Assembly (NCBI GenBank): GCA_003260075.1
Contig: QLIY01000083.1
Coordinates: 62,001-126,000, forward strand
Source of the DNA: Phallusia mammillata
Lineage: Eukaryota > Chordata > Ascidiacea > Phlebobranchia > Ascidiidae
Reading direction: 5' to 3'
Length of the DNA stretch: 64,000 nucleotides
Every line of letters starts with the position of its first letter. Positions within the stretch are counted from its first letter, which is position 1. Made by a program: the position numbers and the translations under genes. The notes beneath the pieces were generated by a model, which saw only the letters and a list, made by a program, of their open reading frames with translations, ran no database searches and was not told the origin of the DNA. Positions 1 through 12,301 of this stretch are shown one piece after another.

Positions 1-664
1 AATGTCTAGTTCCAAATTAGGCTGGGTTAATTTAGCACTTGATTCTGACATTAAATTTGTTTCACCTGTAAAACCCTTAAAACCCAGACAGAAACACCAA
101 TGGTTCAAACAGAAACATGGTTTAGGTACATGTATATATATCGCACAATTGGCAACATCCGTTTCTTATTCAAATAGAATCCTTTGTTTCACCCTTAAAA
201 TATGTTTTAGTCGTCACAACGGCCATTTTGTAAAAATCCTCCATAAAAATGCGCATTACGTGCACGAAGGTTTTCCTCATTGATTTGTAAGATAAAATTT
301 TGTACAGCACATTTTCGTTCGTGGGCTTACACAAGCAAGCTGCTATAAAACTTGTAGGAATAAAATGATCTTTTGTTAAACTAGATAACTGTTCAAACAC
401 GCAGGTTTTTCATCAAACACATTTGAATTTCCGACACGAAATTTGACAAGAAAGTATAGTTGTAAAAAAACATAAATGTTTCGACAATTCTTATGTCATT
501 CTCAATACGGTTGTCAAAACGTTATGTTTAAAAAAAATATTATGGCTTGCATGTTTCTTGTTAAAATATTTAAAAACGTAAATTGTGTGGCTAGCTTTTG
601 AATTTGTTTTGCCAACTATTTGTCAATCGTTACTGACTTATGTATGAAACATCTTTGTTTGCAG

Positions 665-940
665 AAAACTTTCAACAAAGCGACGTGCATTTTTCAAGAG
701 GAAATGATCGAGAACAACCATTTCGTTTACTTTCAAGAGAAACGCCGTGGTCGCAAGTCCGCGGTCAACAGGCTTTACCTTGGTTTCGATCGAAACGGGA
801 AACCGAAACGAGGGAAGAAGGTCCAGAGAAACAGCACCAAGGCTCATTTCTTGAAGGTCGCAGCTAAAGTGAAAAAAACAAAGCGACGAGGCCGACGTCG
901 TGTGGGGAAAAATAAAAACAAAAAGAATGCACGAACCTAA
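665..940 (+). CDS. FGF-family growth factor, last coding exon (5' part outside window)
   Basis: This exon encodes the C-terminal third of a fibroblast growth factor, a secreted ligand of FGF receptor tyrosine kinases. The acceptor is TTTGCAG ending at 664 and the stop TAA is at 938-940. The protein starts KTFNKATCIFQEEMIENN, matching the conserved FGF stretch with an aromatic residue, a Cys and E-x-x-x-E-N. The core then continues with LYLGFDRNGKPKRGKK and STKAHFL, which is the last beta strands of the beta-trefoil and the heparin-binding G-x-x-x-x-G loop. A very basic tail (KKTKRRGRRRVGKNKNKK) follows, which probably adds heparan sulphate affinity. The spacing and AHFL ending resemble FGF3/7/10/22 members, while ENN is closer to FGF8/17/18, so I do not assign a subfamily. 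Earlier exons would lie left of position 1. Confidence 0.85.
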   Translation, partial: KTFNKATCIFQEEMIENNHFVYFQEKRRGRKSAVNRLYLGFDRNGKPKRGKKVQRNSTKAHFLKVAAKVKKTKRRGRRRVGKNKNKKNART

Positions 941-3900
941 CCGACGGCGGCGGCGATGGCAGCGACGGGGCAACCTCTTCCACAGGCAGCAATCGCGTTT
1001 GTGACGACACGCATTTAGCGTAACAGTGACGTAGGCTTCGGAAGGGGGTGGCGGGCCCGTTCCGTCAAGCACCACAACAAACTTTTAGTTCAATCCCCTT
1101 CTTTCGCGTTTGATTGTTGATTGTATTTTTGTTTTGCATCCTAATTTATCACTTTTGTTATATTTTCCCTTCTAAGCGCTTTATTTTCCTTTTTCTACAG
1201 GCGGTATATTTATGCAAGGCGCAGTTTAATTTATCTCGAGTCCTGCACTTTATTACTGACATAACACACTAAAACCATACTTTCCATTCATCCGCTTGTT
1301 GCACATTTTGGAGCAATTCTTGCCAACAGTAAGCACAACATATTGCATTCCAGACCACCATTTGAAACAGCAATTCCAGGCATCAACTCACATAATGCAG
1401 TCGCCTCGGCAACACTTTCCAGAGATTAGAAACAGAACAGAGTGTCCTATAGTAACCTCCCGGGCTGGTCACCGGCGAGGTTTAGTTATTTATACGCGCC
1501 TTGAGCGTTGTTTGTTTTTCAAGTTTCATGTGAGTTTTGTTTTTCAAGCCGCCATGCGCATCTTCTTCAATCTACAAAGCCCCAATGACTTCAACTGGCA
1601 AAAACGGTATTGCGGCCTAATGGGGTCCCCCTGCAAAACACAACTCTCTGGCAATCTGATAATATGTTTGCATAACTGGTAGCACCAAAAACTCATCTGG
1701 TTGTCTGTTTTGTTTAATGCTTTTTTCCTACGTTTCGATAACTTAATGCAGTTTGCAAAGTTTCCTTCTGCATTTTTTCGTTTTATTTTTTCAGCCTTCA
1801 CTTTTTTGCACGACTTGCGGCGTATAAACTGAGCTCCATTCCATTGGCTGTTTCGGTATTTAAAAGAGTTTCTTTCCTTTTCGCTGTGTCGTTTTTGTGC
1901 TTCGTGTGCGTGTACATACTTTTTTACTCATCGACATAGTGAGTCGTATAACGATTCCACAACGTGAAAAATAAATTTGAAAAACGCGTCTAGGCGAGTG
2001 GAAGTTTTCTCAACAGAAGTAAACAGAAACCAACTTGGAATTTCGGCGAAGCTAATTCCTTTAAATAATATGCTTTTTCATGTCAAATCGACAAACACAT
2101 CAGATCAAATTCAAAACAAACTAAAAATGGGGCAGAAAATTTAAAATTTTGAACAGGTCCAGCTCGAGAATGATCATTGAACTATATCAACACATTTTTT
2201 TTGTCAAAACTTTTGTCAAGATAAAAGTTGTAAAATTTCGCATCAAATCTTAATGTAAGCCTTGAAGTTTGAGGGCAAGCAAAAAGAAATCTCGATTTAA
2301 TGCCAAAACTGATTTTTCCGCTACTACTAGTGAGATTCGAACTGTCAACTTTTCACTCCAAAACAATATTACAGGGCAATGTCTCTTGCGTTTCGTTTTA
2401 CAAAGACAGTGCATACAACGATAAAAAAAGTTGAGGCGTTAAAAACTTTTTTGGAGCAAGCGGCTTGCAACTAAAGCAAATCTTAATGTATAACTCAAGT
2501 ACTACAGCCTATTTGAATTAAACATTATTCAAATCCATGCATCGAAAAATTGCATAACAGGCGACATACATTCATAACAACATACTTGTATTTGTCTACA
2601 AACCAATCAATAGATAACCTTTATAAGGAACCTTTATAACGAGAAACCCTAAACCTTATCCATGACTATATGAGCACAAATCGTTCAACATGTTGTGAGC
2701 CGAAACAGAGTGTTTTCAACTTCCCAGGACGTAAAAAGGAACTTAATAACATCATGTATGCAAGTTGATGTTCCATAAGAGACTGGCCAGATCGAATCGC
2801 TAAACGATTGACAGTGTATAGCAAAAAGGCTGACTCTCTGCTGGAATATCTCTTGGCATAGTAAGAACCACAAATCTAGGTGCTTTACAACATATTACTG
2901 TTTGCTGATGAGGTGACCACAAAATCACATTATCATCAGGCGTGGATTAAACGAAATATCAGGTTCCAACATAAGCCCTTTCGAACCGCCAGTCAAACGC
3001 CGACCGGACGCATGAGACCACCAAAGTAGTGTTGTCAAACTTCTGAAAGCTTTATTAGGGCTTGCGGCAGCGCACAGCAAAAACTATTGGTCGCTTGTTT
3101 TACCAAATGCTGTAAACTCATGACACCCAACCAAAACAAGTGGCTAACTTCTCAAAAATTTTAATGAAAACCAATTTGAAAATTTTCCATTTAACTGTGA
3201 TTTAAACAAATAATTTTAAATTTATACTATCGGACACTATCGGAAAATTCCTACAACACCCGGTTTCAACAAATAAAAAGAAGGTTTTTCAGGTGGTACG
3301 CGAGTAGCTTCCGTTTTGTTCACATAAACCTGGATTTACAACCTTATATTTTGTTTATCTGGTTTTGTTTACAAAACAAAACATTCCCCAGGCCTATTGT
3401 CATTGTTACGTAACTATTTCTGTTGTTTCGTATCATCTTCAAAATACAGGTCATGTCAATTGCCAACAAAAGGCATAGTTGCTATGAAAAGCCGTACAAC
3501 ACGGTGGGCGTTAATTGTGTCAAATGATTTCTCTTGATAGATATCATCTACTGTTTTGTAGCGTTGAAAGAAATATGGTTCGAACAAATTAGTTGTTCTG
3601 CAAGAAGTGGTACCACAGAGCACATTGATGTGCTCTATGGTGGTACGCGTGGCAGTGCAAAGCGTCCAAGTGGTACGAGATCGTAAAAAGGTTGGGAGCT
3701 TAGATCTTTCATGAAATATGGTTTTACCCCATGTCTACAACTATTGACAGGAGCAAACAGATTTGAAATAGACAGTATATGCAGTACACCCACAGTTAGA
3801 TATACTGAAATTTACTCTTTCACAAACAGACAACTCTTGGAGTTGCATGACCCCTGGTCTCGGGTATGGGGCAGCCCAAAAATCACACAAAAAGGAATAA
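941..3900. other. 3' UTR candidate and spacer, no recognised gene
   Basis: An AATAAA at 1970-1975 could end the FGF transcript, which would give a 3' UTR of about 1 kb. The rest is AT-rich with only scattered short open frames that have no family resemblance. I see nothing else here except the palindrome listed at 3617-3636. Confidence 0.4.
3617..3636. repeat. Short perfect palindrome within a larger imperfect one
   Basis: AGAGCACAT at 3617-3625 and ATGTGCTCT at 3628-3636 are exact inverse complements with a 2-base loop. The flanks extend the symmetry imperfectly with GGTACCAC on the left and GTGGTAC-like sequence on the right. GTGGTACG-type motifs recur at about 3293 and 3670. It could be the core of a small MITE or a cruciform. 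Confidence 0.5.
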
Positions 3901-3969
3901 CCACTACCCCATGTGTCTTAACCTGACAGAACGAAAAGTGGAAATGAAAAAAAAAACTTAATCACTTAC

Positions 3970-5124
3970 TATCCCGAGTCACTTCGGCAGCTCCGCGCAT
4001 CGCCAGCGCCCCCTCGTGGTCAGTGGATGCCATGCCGTCTCCCATATTTCCGGGGTTGACCCCTAGTTTCGACCATGGCCACTTTTTCCATTCGTCGACT
4101 GGGGACCTCACACCTGAGATGGTTTACGCCCGCATAAGTTTTCGAATGCATTGGCGATTAAAAACTAGTTTGTTGAATTTGGACACGGTATAATATCTAA
4201 TTAATGTTTTGCGCAAATCTGTGCTGTGATTTTTTCACTTTTTCTATACCCAGAGGGGCTCTAGGTTCGATTTTATTCAGGTTGGCATTGTATTAGCTCA
4301 TTTTATCAGTCCCTACTTTTTGCCAATGCTCATCACGAAAATTAACATCAAGGCCATTCCCCGAGCAATTGATGTTTAGCACTTTGTTTTTAATTGGCAG
4401 AGAATTAAATTGGTGAAAAGTACATTGAATAAAACAAAACATCCAAAAAACAAATGTGCACCTGTTGACCACTCCGATATTAGAAACGCAAGTTCGCTGA
4501 CAAATTCCTCCGTAAATCGGTCGTGGGATTCGGGAAAAGCTTCACAGAATGTAAGGTAGACAGCCTGAGCCATGCAACGTGGGAATTCCTGAACAGAAAA
4601 GCAACAAATGATAATACGTCATACCTATTGAAAGCGTAATAAGGAATCAGCCGGTCCCCAAGCATTCCCCCACAGTGCAAGGCATATGCCAGAAAAATCT
4701 AGCCTGTGGCGGGATTCGAACCTCCAACAAAAGCCATTCTGGGACGCTGTACGGTACAGCCTGTCTGTACCAACTGAGCTACACAGGCTCAGTGGCAAGC
4801 CCGTCGAAAGTAAAATCACGAGCACCGTTGCCTACCTGGTATACTGCACATGTCAACTTCGTAGTAGGGGATCGCCGGATTGACCAGTATCAGTTAAGAT
4901 GAACATAAGTTCAATACTGGGATCAGATCCAGCGATCAATGCACATTTATATTGATAGAAATGCCATAATAGGCAAGGCCTTGAAGGCATTATAACGAAT
5001 CAGCTGGATGCAACCTGGTGCTGTCATTATTTTAATGAGCGGTTGCTCGTTTCGATTTTGCTCGAAACTTTTATATTTTTTTTGTCATAACGGTCCCTTC
5101 GCAATTTTTTCGAGCACTCGCGGT

Positions 5125-5200
<76 letters not shown>

Positions 5201-8200
5201 TTCGCAACATAAAACTGTTGAGTTACCAACTAAAAGATAATTTATTCCTTTCAAATTCCACAACAACATGCAGAATGAATTGTAATTTAGTTTCGTAACA
5301 TCACTTCGTGTGGAAACGTTTCAAGGGAAATTTATTACGTCACAAAGAAGACTAAAACAATATAAATATAGTGCGTGAACAATTGGCTCTGTTTGTTACT
5401 TGAAAATGAAGCAATGGACCAGTTCTTGTCACAGAAAACTCATTTGTGTGACTAATTTTTACTTATACACTCGCAAGATCTGATATTACATAAGATTGTA
5501 GAAATACTACAAGCTCCTCGCGGTCTCTCTGAAATCGTGTAAAAGGACCCCAAAGGGACCGCGGACCCCAGTTTAAGAACCGCTGCGTTAAACAAACGAA
5601 TTTTAGTTTCGGCAAAATGGGATGGGGAGGGGGGTAATAAAGCAAGTAGTAAAACCCAAGAATGATCTTTAACTTGCATGTAGGCTATTTGCCTACCCAA
5701 NAGCATGGGGATTGTGCTGCAGATAAAAAGCCATTTAACAAAAAGTTCAGCCCCGATCCTTCTTACATTGTTATCATTTTGTTAAATTTACCCGGTATTA
5801 TCGTTATGGGTTAATTACCACCAGTGAAATTTTATTCTCAACTAATTTGTTAATTACAATTTGCAAAAATATGTAGGCAGATACCTATGCATTATTGGAC
5901 AGTAATTGCCTTTCTGAATTTTCTAATTTGGGCACACACAACATTAATAACTTTATAAAACATAGATATGTGCTACATTGACAAACTGTGTACAAAATCA
6001 CACACCTCAAAATTTTCCAAGAAAAACCACCAAAATATGTCTTGCAAAAGAGGGGGGGGGGGGGGGGCCCACCCCTGCTGTAAACACAGGTATAAAAACA
6101 GATAACTATGCATTATTGGACAGTGATTGCTATTTGGATATTTTTAATTTGAGCACACACAACATTAATAACTTTATGAAAAATAGACATTCACTATATT
6201 GACAAAACTTCGTACAAAATCACGCACCTCAAAATTTTCCAAGAAGAACCACCAAAATATGTCTTGCAAAAGAGCCACAGATCCTTCGGAGAGAAATAGT
6301 TTCTTCCACATTTTCAAAAATCCTTTCTACAAAGGTAAAACTTTTCCAAATTAAAGTTTTCAACAAATAGATCACAATTTGTCAGAACTGTCATGTTTCA
6401 AAAAGTTTAACATACAGTTTGTAGCAAACCAAAAACCAATCTTAGAAATTGTAATTTTAAATGTAACTATCTCACATTAAATGTTTGAGCTTCTGTGATT
6501 CGGTTCAGAAGTTGTGGGGCTTCCAGCTGACTGGGAAGCTCTGTAAGTTCTTTTGGTCGAAAACCAGGAAAAGTAATGTACTAAAAACAACAAAATAGTG
6601 ATGTGTATAGAATATACCTACATGCAAAACTAAGGGATCCCGAAGCTATCTATTATAGTGTTCAATGTTTGGGGCCAGGGTTTCACAATGTTTAATGAAA
6701 AAATGTAAACTTGATAACTAAGAAAAACTCAAGACAGCCTACCAGTCAACATAAAACTGTTGTAACAGGAATAGTTTATCAACTAAATTGATGTTTCATC
6801 TGGCAAAAATATTGTTTTTATCAATGATTCAACATCCTATTAAGGCTGTCTTTATTAGGGAAATACCACTGCAATTGTCAAGTAAACTACTGTGTTATGC
6901 AATGCCCTTCTATTTACTTCAATATTTCTCGTTCTGGATGCTTGTGCTGCTTCCTGCATCGTCTGTTTCATGTCTTTCTTCTTTTTTCTTCTGCTGTGAT
7001 GAAGCTTCACTGCATCAAGTTGTCCAGCTTTTTCTAGATCCTCTGCAAAAATTAGGCAAAATTGTTCAAGCTGCACAATTACAGTTGAGTCGCAATGAAA
7101 AAAAACTGTTAAGAAACATGCCTATGTTCACTTTCCACATAACATGTAAAAAAACAAACGCCTCCCACAAAAGATGCCCACAATAATTTTTTTATCATTT
7201 ACATAAAAGGACATTAGATTACAAATAATTTATAATTTGCACAATGACTATTTGATTTGCCAAGGATTTTGTAGCCTGTTTCGACAAACAAGCTTTAGTC
7301 CCTTCACATATATTCTCAGTATTTGCAAACACGGCAAATAGAGGTTGAGTTTTAAAGTCAAGTATATATATATATCTCAAACATGTATTCAGTAAACATA
7401 CAAGCATATTTGTTAAATAGAAAGACAAACCTTTCTTTGGGGCATGAAATAGGTTGTCTGGAATTCTAGATGGACGCTCATCAGGACTTGTGATGTATGG
7501 GGGGGGGGTTCAAAAATCCTTTCTACAAAGATAAAACTTTTCCAAATCAAAGTTTTCAGCAAATAAATCACAATTGGTATTGTTAGAGCTTGTCAAGTTT
7601 TAAAAGTTTAACATACATTTTTTAGCAAACCAAAAACCAACATTAGAATTGTTATTTTAAATGTCTGAATATTTAACAGTGTAACTATCTTACATTAAAT
7701 GTTTGAGCTTCTGTGATTCGGTTCAGAAGTTGTGGGGCTTCCAGCTGACTGGGAAGCTCTGTAAGTTCTTTTGGTCGAAAACCAGGAAAGGTAATGTACT
7801 AAAAACAACAAAATAATGCATGGAGTATATATAACCATATACAATACTGAGGGACCACAAAGTTTTTCAACGGAGCATTCAGTGTTTAACTTTTGGAGGG
7901 TTCTGCAGTTTTACAAAAGAAAATTGACTAACTAAAATAACCCTAACTAAAAACATTCAATTCAACCTACCAGTCATAAATATAAAACTGTTGCTGTTAG
8001 GCATATTTAATAAACTAAGTGAAGCTCTTGCGGCTAATATATTGTTTTTTCCAGAAGTTTTAATGTCCTATTCAGGTCGCCTTTATCGGGTAAAAAACTC
8101 TGATCGCCAAATAAACTCATAAACCTCTGTGTTTTCTATGTTTTCTTATTACTTCAATATTCCTGGTTCTGGATGCTTGTGCTGCTTCTTGCATCGTCTG

Positions 8201-10264
8201 TTTCATGTCTTTCTTTTTCTTTCTTCTGCTGTGATGAAGTTTCACTGCATCAAGTTGTCCAGCCTTTTCTAGATCCTCTGCAAAAATTAATCAAAATTCA
8301 TTTGTATGGAATCTGACACATAGTTGAAACCAACAGTAAAAACAATTGGTTGAGACTATCAATTTTCATTGTAACTTGATGTAACCATTTTACAGATACC
8401 AGCTGCACAATTACAGTTGGGTTCCAATAAGCAAAAACTGTTAAGATACATGCCTATGTTTACTTTCCCAAACACAAGTAAAAAAACAAGCACCTTCCAC
8501 AAAAGTTGCCCACAATAATTTTGTTTTCCAGGATCTCACAATTATCATTTATATAAAAGAACATTAGATTACAAATAATACTCATAATTGAAACTTAAAG
8601 CTGGAATCACCCCGTCCATTGCTTGTTGGATGAAGATTAATGAGCCTTATAGCAATGGATGTAAGTTCAGAATACAAGTTCAGTTTTAAAGACAAGTGTA
8701 TATATCTCAAACATGTGTCCAGTAAACATGCAAGCATGTTTGTTAACTAGAAAGACAAACCTTTCTTTGGGGCATGAAACAGGTTGTCTGGAATTCTAGA
8801 TGGACGCTCATCAGGACTTGTGATGTATGTAGAAAAATAATCCAATCGTTCAGAAAATTCATTCATTCTCTCTTCCATATCAATTAGGTTGTCCAAACCA
8901 AAAGCTAAAGTGCACTAATGTTCAGATGTTTGTAAGTTTGTTTTATTTTTGTTCTTGGTGGACAGGCCATACAGATGCCTGTTTTTATTGCAAGTCCTTT
9001 GAATCACATTTCATTTGTTTGTATGTTTTTTTTATATTTTAAGAGGTTGTTTTTTTTATTTCTATCAACCCTTCAGATTCCACTGTATTGGCGCCATGCT
9101 TCTTAAGTTACTTGCCCAGGGAAACACAAGTGGCCAAGACAGGATTGGAACTTACAACCTTGCAAACACAAGACAGTTGCACTAACCACCCTACCATCTT
9201 GACATGTTGTTTGATACATTGGGAAAAATTAAACAAATAGTTTTCATACAACACCTTTAGAGTTAACAACATTACTTTTAGATCATATGGTTAACAAGAG
9301 TATAACAGTTTTTGCCTACGTGCACTTTTAAGCAGATCCTGTTTTATATCATCAAGAGTCCACAAAGAGTGAGACATTTCACTGACATCAAGAATCCCTT
9401 CTGATGTCAATCTCTGAGGCCATTCATTCTGGATGAAAATGTAAATCCGTGCAATTTTATTGTTCAGTTTTTATGAAGTATACCCAAGTCACTTTTGGTC
9501 GGCGAACATTGTTATTGTACAAAAACATTTTTTTTACAACGTAGTTCGCTTGTGGAAAGGTCAGTAACTACTTTTTTTATCATTACCTAACCTACCCTCC
9601 CCCCAAACATTTTTGTGTGGCCGGCATTTTTTTAGAAGTTGTGTTGTGTATTTTACTTAGTGTAATATTGTTTCATACCAGCGAGTTAACTTGAAACATT
9701 GCTTACATAGTTGTATAGTTAGAAATGGATGCAATTAATGGTATCTACTGAGTTCACACTAATTTCACATTTCTTTTTGATGCAGTGTTATCACCATAAC
9801 AAAAACTCTTTCTGAGGCCCTTTAGTTATTTGAAGTTTTTTTAAATAATCTTGAGTTTAAGATCCATGATTTAGCCACTCGCTACTACTGTATTACAGTA
9901 ATCTAAATTGATGAAAGGAATTGGAACAGTATTTAACGAAATACTTTTACAAAAAGTGTTAGCTGGACAATGCAACAAATGTGATGTTTAATTACCACAA
10001 GCATCGGGTGTTTCATAGGGCCTCTAATCTAAAACCACTGGTAATTTCCACAAAGTAAACTTAAATTGCAAAATCAAATCTTTTGCATACATCAACATTT
10101 GGCATGCTTACGACTTTTTCAGATTCCAGAAACTCTTCAAATGTAACTGGAGGGTGGGGAATAGTGTGTGATAATGTTTTCTTGTCTGAAGCATCACCTC
10201 CAATACTTGCCATCAAAGCCGCAATTTTGGGATTTTGAAGGGCACTTTGATTTGAAGATAACAT
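3970..10264 (-). CDS. FAM227: FAM227-like (FWWh domain) protein, incomplete gene model
   Basis: I recognise seven exons in phase on the minus strand: 10264-10112 (ATG start), 9428-9320, 8904-8761, 8277-8153, 7798-7694, then 4588-4462 and 4113-3970. The first encodes PPVTFEEFLESEK, the fourth a basic coiled coil (SRRKKKKDMKQTMQEAAQ), and the fifth FPGFRPKELTELPSQLEAP. The sixth encodes CMAQAVYLTFCEAFPESHDR and an SEWSTG turn, and the seventh DEWKKWPWSKLG. The order and the Q-A-x-Y-x-T-F-x-x-x-F-P-x-S and W-x-x-W-x-x-x-L patterns match what I recall of FAM227A/B, poorly characterised proteins often linked to testis and cilia. The exon with the hallmark F-W-W stretch should lie between 7694 and 4588 but I cannot find it; two poly-G gaps lie there. 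The 3' end beyond 3970 is not found. Partial second copies of exons 3-5 lie at 7498-7431, 7042-6918 and 6580-6476 (see the duplication entry). Confidence 0.72.
4702..4788 (-). repeat. tRNA-like sequence (tRNA pseudogene or SINE head)
   Basis: On the minus strand the sequence begins GCCTGTG and ends CACAGGC, a perfect 7-bp acceptor stem. It has an A-box TAGCTCAGTTGG and a B-box GGTTCGAATCC. It is 87 nt long, the D stem does not close, and two of five T-stem pairs are mismatched, so a functional tRNA is unlikely. It lies in a FAM227-like intron. An intron-containing tRNA is the alternative. Confidence 0.55.
5126..5198. repeat. 73-base poly-G run (probable assembly gap)
   Basis: This is an uninterrupted G run within the FAM227-like gene, in the interval where one or more exons are missing. 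I read it as gap fill rather than genomic sequence, by analogy with the other poly-G junctions. Confidence 0.7.
5877..6274. repeat. Direct near-duplicate around a 16-G run
   Basis: The segment 5877-6051 recurs as 6097-6274 with scattered differences, for example CTATGCATTATTGGACAG in both. The first copy ends exactly where the G run 6052-6067 starts. This is an intronic contig overlap rather than a biological tandem repeat. Confidence 0.8.
6310..8828. repeat. 1.2-kb direct near-duplicate carrying FAM227-like exons 3-5
   Basis: The segment 6310-7498 recurs as 7509-8828 in the same order, with SNPs and small indels in introns and nearly unchanged exons. The separator is a 10-G run at 7499-7508. 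The first copy stops in mid-exon (GTGATGTATG) and the second runs on through the same exon into its true acceptor at 8904. Exon 5 is 105 nt in both copies and exon 4 is 125 nt in both. This is the pattern of two allelic contigs joined end to end. Confidence 0.85.
9095..9205 (-). repeat. CORE-SINE/MIR-like tRNA-derived SINE
   Basis: Read on the minus strand it has an A-box-like TGGTTAGTGC, a degenerate B-box AGTTCCAATCC, then the CORE-like string CTGGGCAAGTAACTTAAG. That order is typical of CORE-SINEs. It lies in an intron of the FAM227-like gene. The ends and target duplication are not clear. Confidence 0.55.
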
Positions 10265-10819
10265 TGTCAGTGCACAGTTACTATTCACCAACAACAGGAA
10301 GTGAAAGTTTTAAATTACAACCTAGTTTGCATCTATAACATAAAATACCTATAAAAAGTAAAAAACATGTATTTTAAATCATAAAATGAATATACAATAT
10401 AGTTTATCAGTCTCAACCCAGTCTGCAAAACATGGCAGTTCCCGACGAGATCTTGTGCATGCAGGGCCTACTTGTCCTGCGTACACACATGCATGCCCCG
10501 TAATTTCATGTGCAAGACCAATTTCAGCAGACGCAAAGCAAGTAAAAGAGGTCAAGATAGGCCAGTTAAACATCCCATGGGGCAAAATTTTCATGTGCAA
10601 ACCCAAAAAATTGGCGTGCAAAAAATTTTGTTACAAAAAAATTCGTATGTGCACCTGCCACATTCTGCACACTGGGTCTTAGCCAGATAACTGACTTAGT
10701 CAGTAATTGTTAACTGCAGCTTTTAAACCACAGGTAGCCCTTTACTAAACATCTGTCTATCAGTCTCACTAGACTGTATAAATCTTCAACTTATGTAGCA
10801 CCCAGCAAAGCATGAAAAT

Positions 10820-11020
10820 CAGTGGTTGGATTTGATTTTTTTGTCAGCCGGTTCTATTATAAAAGTCATGTTTTTCAGCCAGTTCTCCAAAATCGGTGTA
10901 TCAGATAAGATGCAAAAATCCATTGACTGCAACCAGTAATGTTAACCGGTTGGCTGATCTCATAAAATTTAGTGAGAAGGTTCTATAAAACCAGTACAAA
11001 CCAGCTGATTCCCACCACTG
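10820..11020. mobile_element. hAT-type MITE, CAGTGGTGGGATTCA family (diverged copy)
   Basis: The left end is CAGTGGTTGGATT and the right end is GATTCCCACCACTG, inverse complements of one another. The inside shares CCGGTTCTAT and ATCTCATAAAATTT with the better copies at 36048 and 51851, in opposite orientation. The 8-bp flanks no longer match, so the insertion is old. Confidence 0.65.
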
Positions 11021-12301
11021 AAGCAAACTATATTCGAACAAAATTATTCCTTTGTAACCATACTTCCATGATGTTATTGATAGCCCTTGTCATTTTACAC
11101 AGCAATACAAATATTTTGTTGTAATGCTGACAACAGCCTTTTTGTCGAGTATATTAGTAAAAAAACATTTAACTGAATTAGTCTAAGGACAAAACACATT
11201 GGGTAGTGTCCTGTGATGATAATAAAAGGTAAATATTGTTCCACACTGATTTTAAGGCACTACAAAAATCAATTTGCAAGACAGAAATTTATTTGAATTT
11301 TGTGCTGTTTTTTGCACCTTTTTGTACAAACGTAAAAATTTGTTTTGGTGGTTTTCAACTTTTTCAGTGCCCGACCCCCTCAAAAAATTGTAGGCTTTCA
11401 TTATCGCTAAAGACGAACACATGCATTTCTTCGTAACTGTCCCATTACAAAAACAACGGTTAAGAATTAAAGCTTTCCCTACGACGAACAGATATAAAAC
11501 CACTTTGCCGATACCTAACTTCTTTTGGAAACAAATTTTCAAAACTACTTAGGGGTTTCCCAGTTGCTATGCTGCGTCACATAGAAATATCACAACTTAA
11601 AACTAAAAAGTTAAAAAAAGTAAATACTGATAACGGGTCAATTATTTCTTTTTTCCACTCGAAATAATATCAGCTAGGACAAATTTTGCCCGGAATACTT
11701 TTTGCAGTAGCAACGCTAGATTTCGAGTCACTCGCTTTTTTACTAAACACTTCGATAGAATCGATACTCGAATTCCAGTCTTGCCCCAAGTCTATCAATC
11801 ACAGGTTTCTATTTATTTTGGCCTTGCCCGATTCTACAAACGGCACCACAGCCATATTCGAACCGCTTAAGTTTGAATTATCTTAACTTGTAACAGAAAA
11901 TAAAGTAGCATTATCTCCACTCCAGTACACAGAATAAATCAAAAGTTACATCCAGATAGTTTTATTTTTAACAATTGCAGTCAGTTATTTTGGGAACGTA
12001 ATGACAACTCGCGTTTCTTGAAAACACAAAGCAAGGTGTATTAGTTCCACACCCTGCTTGAACAGTTTTCTTCAAGAACAAACACTTATATTTAGTTTGT
12101 GCCAAGGAGGATAATAAATAAAACCCAGCAAAACTTGTTACAAGGGCGTCCTTAAAAGGAGGCGTTGCGCACTTAGAATTACCTAGAACCATGAGAGAAA
12201 AGAGTGAACTCAAAAAACGCCTACAATGAAACAGTCCACGGGTTGAACATAAATGGAAACCATAAACAGATAGAATAACACACGCTGACAAAAATGGAAA
12301 A

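Noticed and set aside
638-1075. 145-codon frame antisense to the FGF exon
   Set aside because: It is a shadow of the real exon; the sense strand has the FGF signature and splice site.
4702-4788. Functional tRNA gene
   Set aside because: The D and T stems are mismatched and the length is atypical; a SINE head or pseudogene fits better.
5008-5298. Open frame with a poly-glycine tract (poly-proline on the other strand)
   Set aside because: It is produced by the 73-G run, which I regard as gap fill.
7363-7374. TA microsatellites here, near 51823-51849 and near 62459
   Set aside because: Ordinary short dinucleotide repeats with no further structure.
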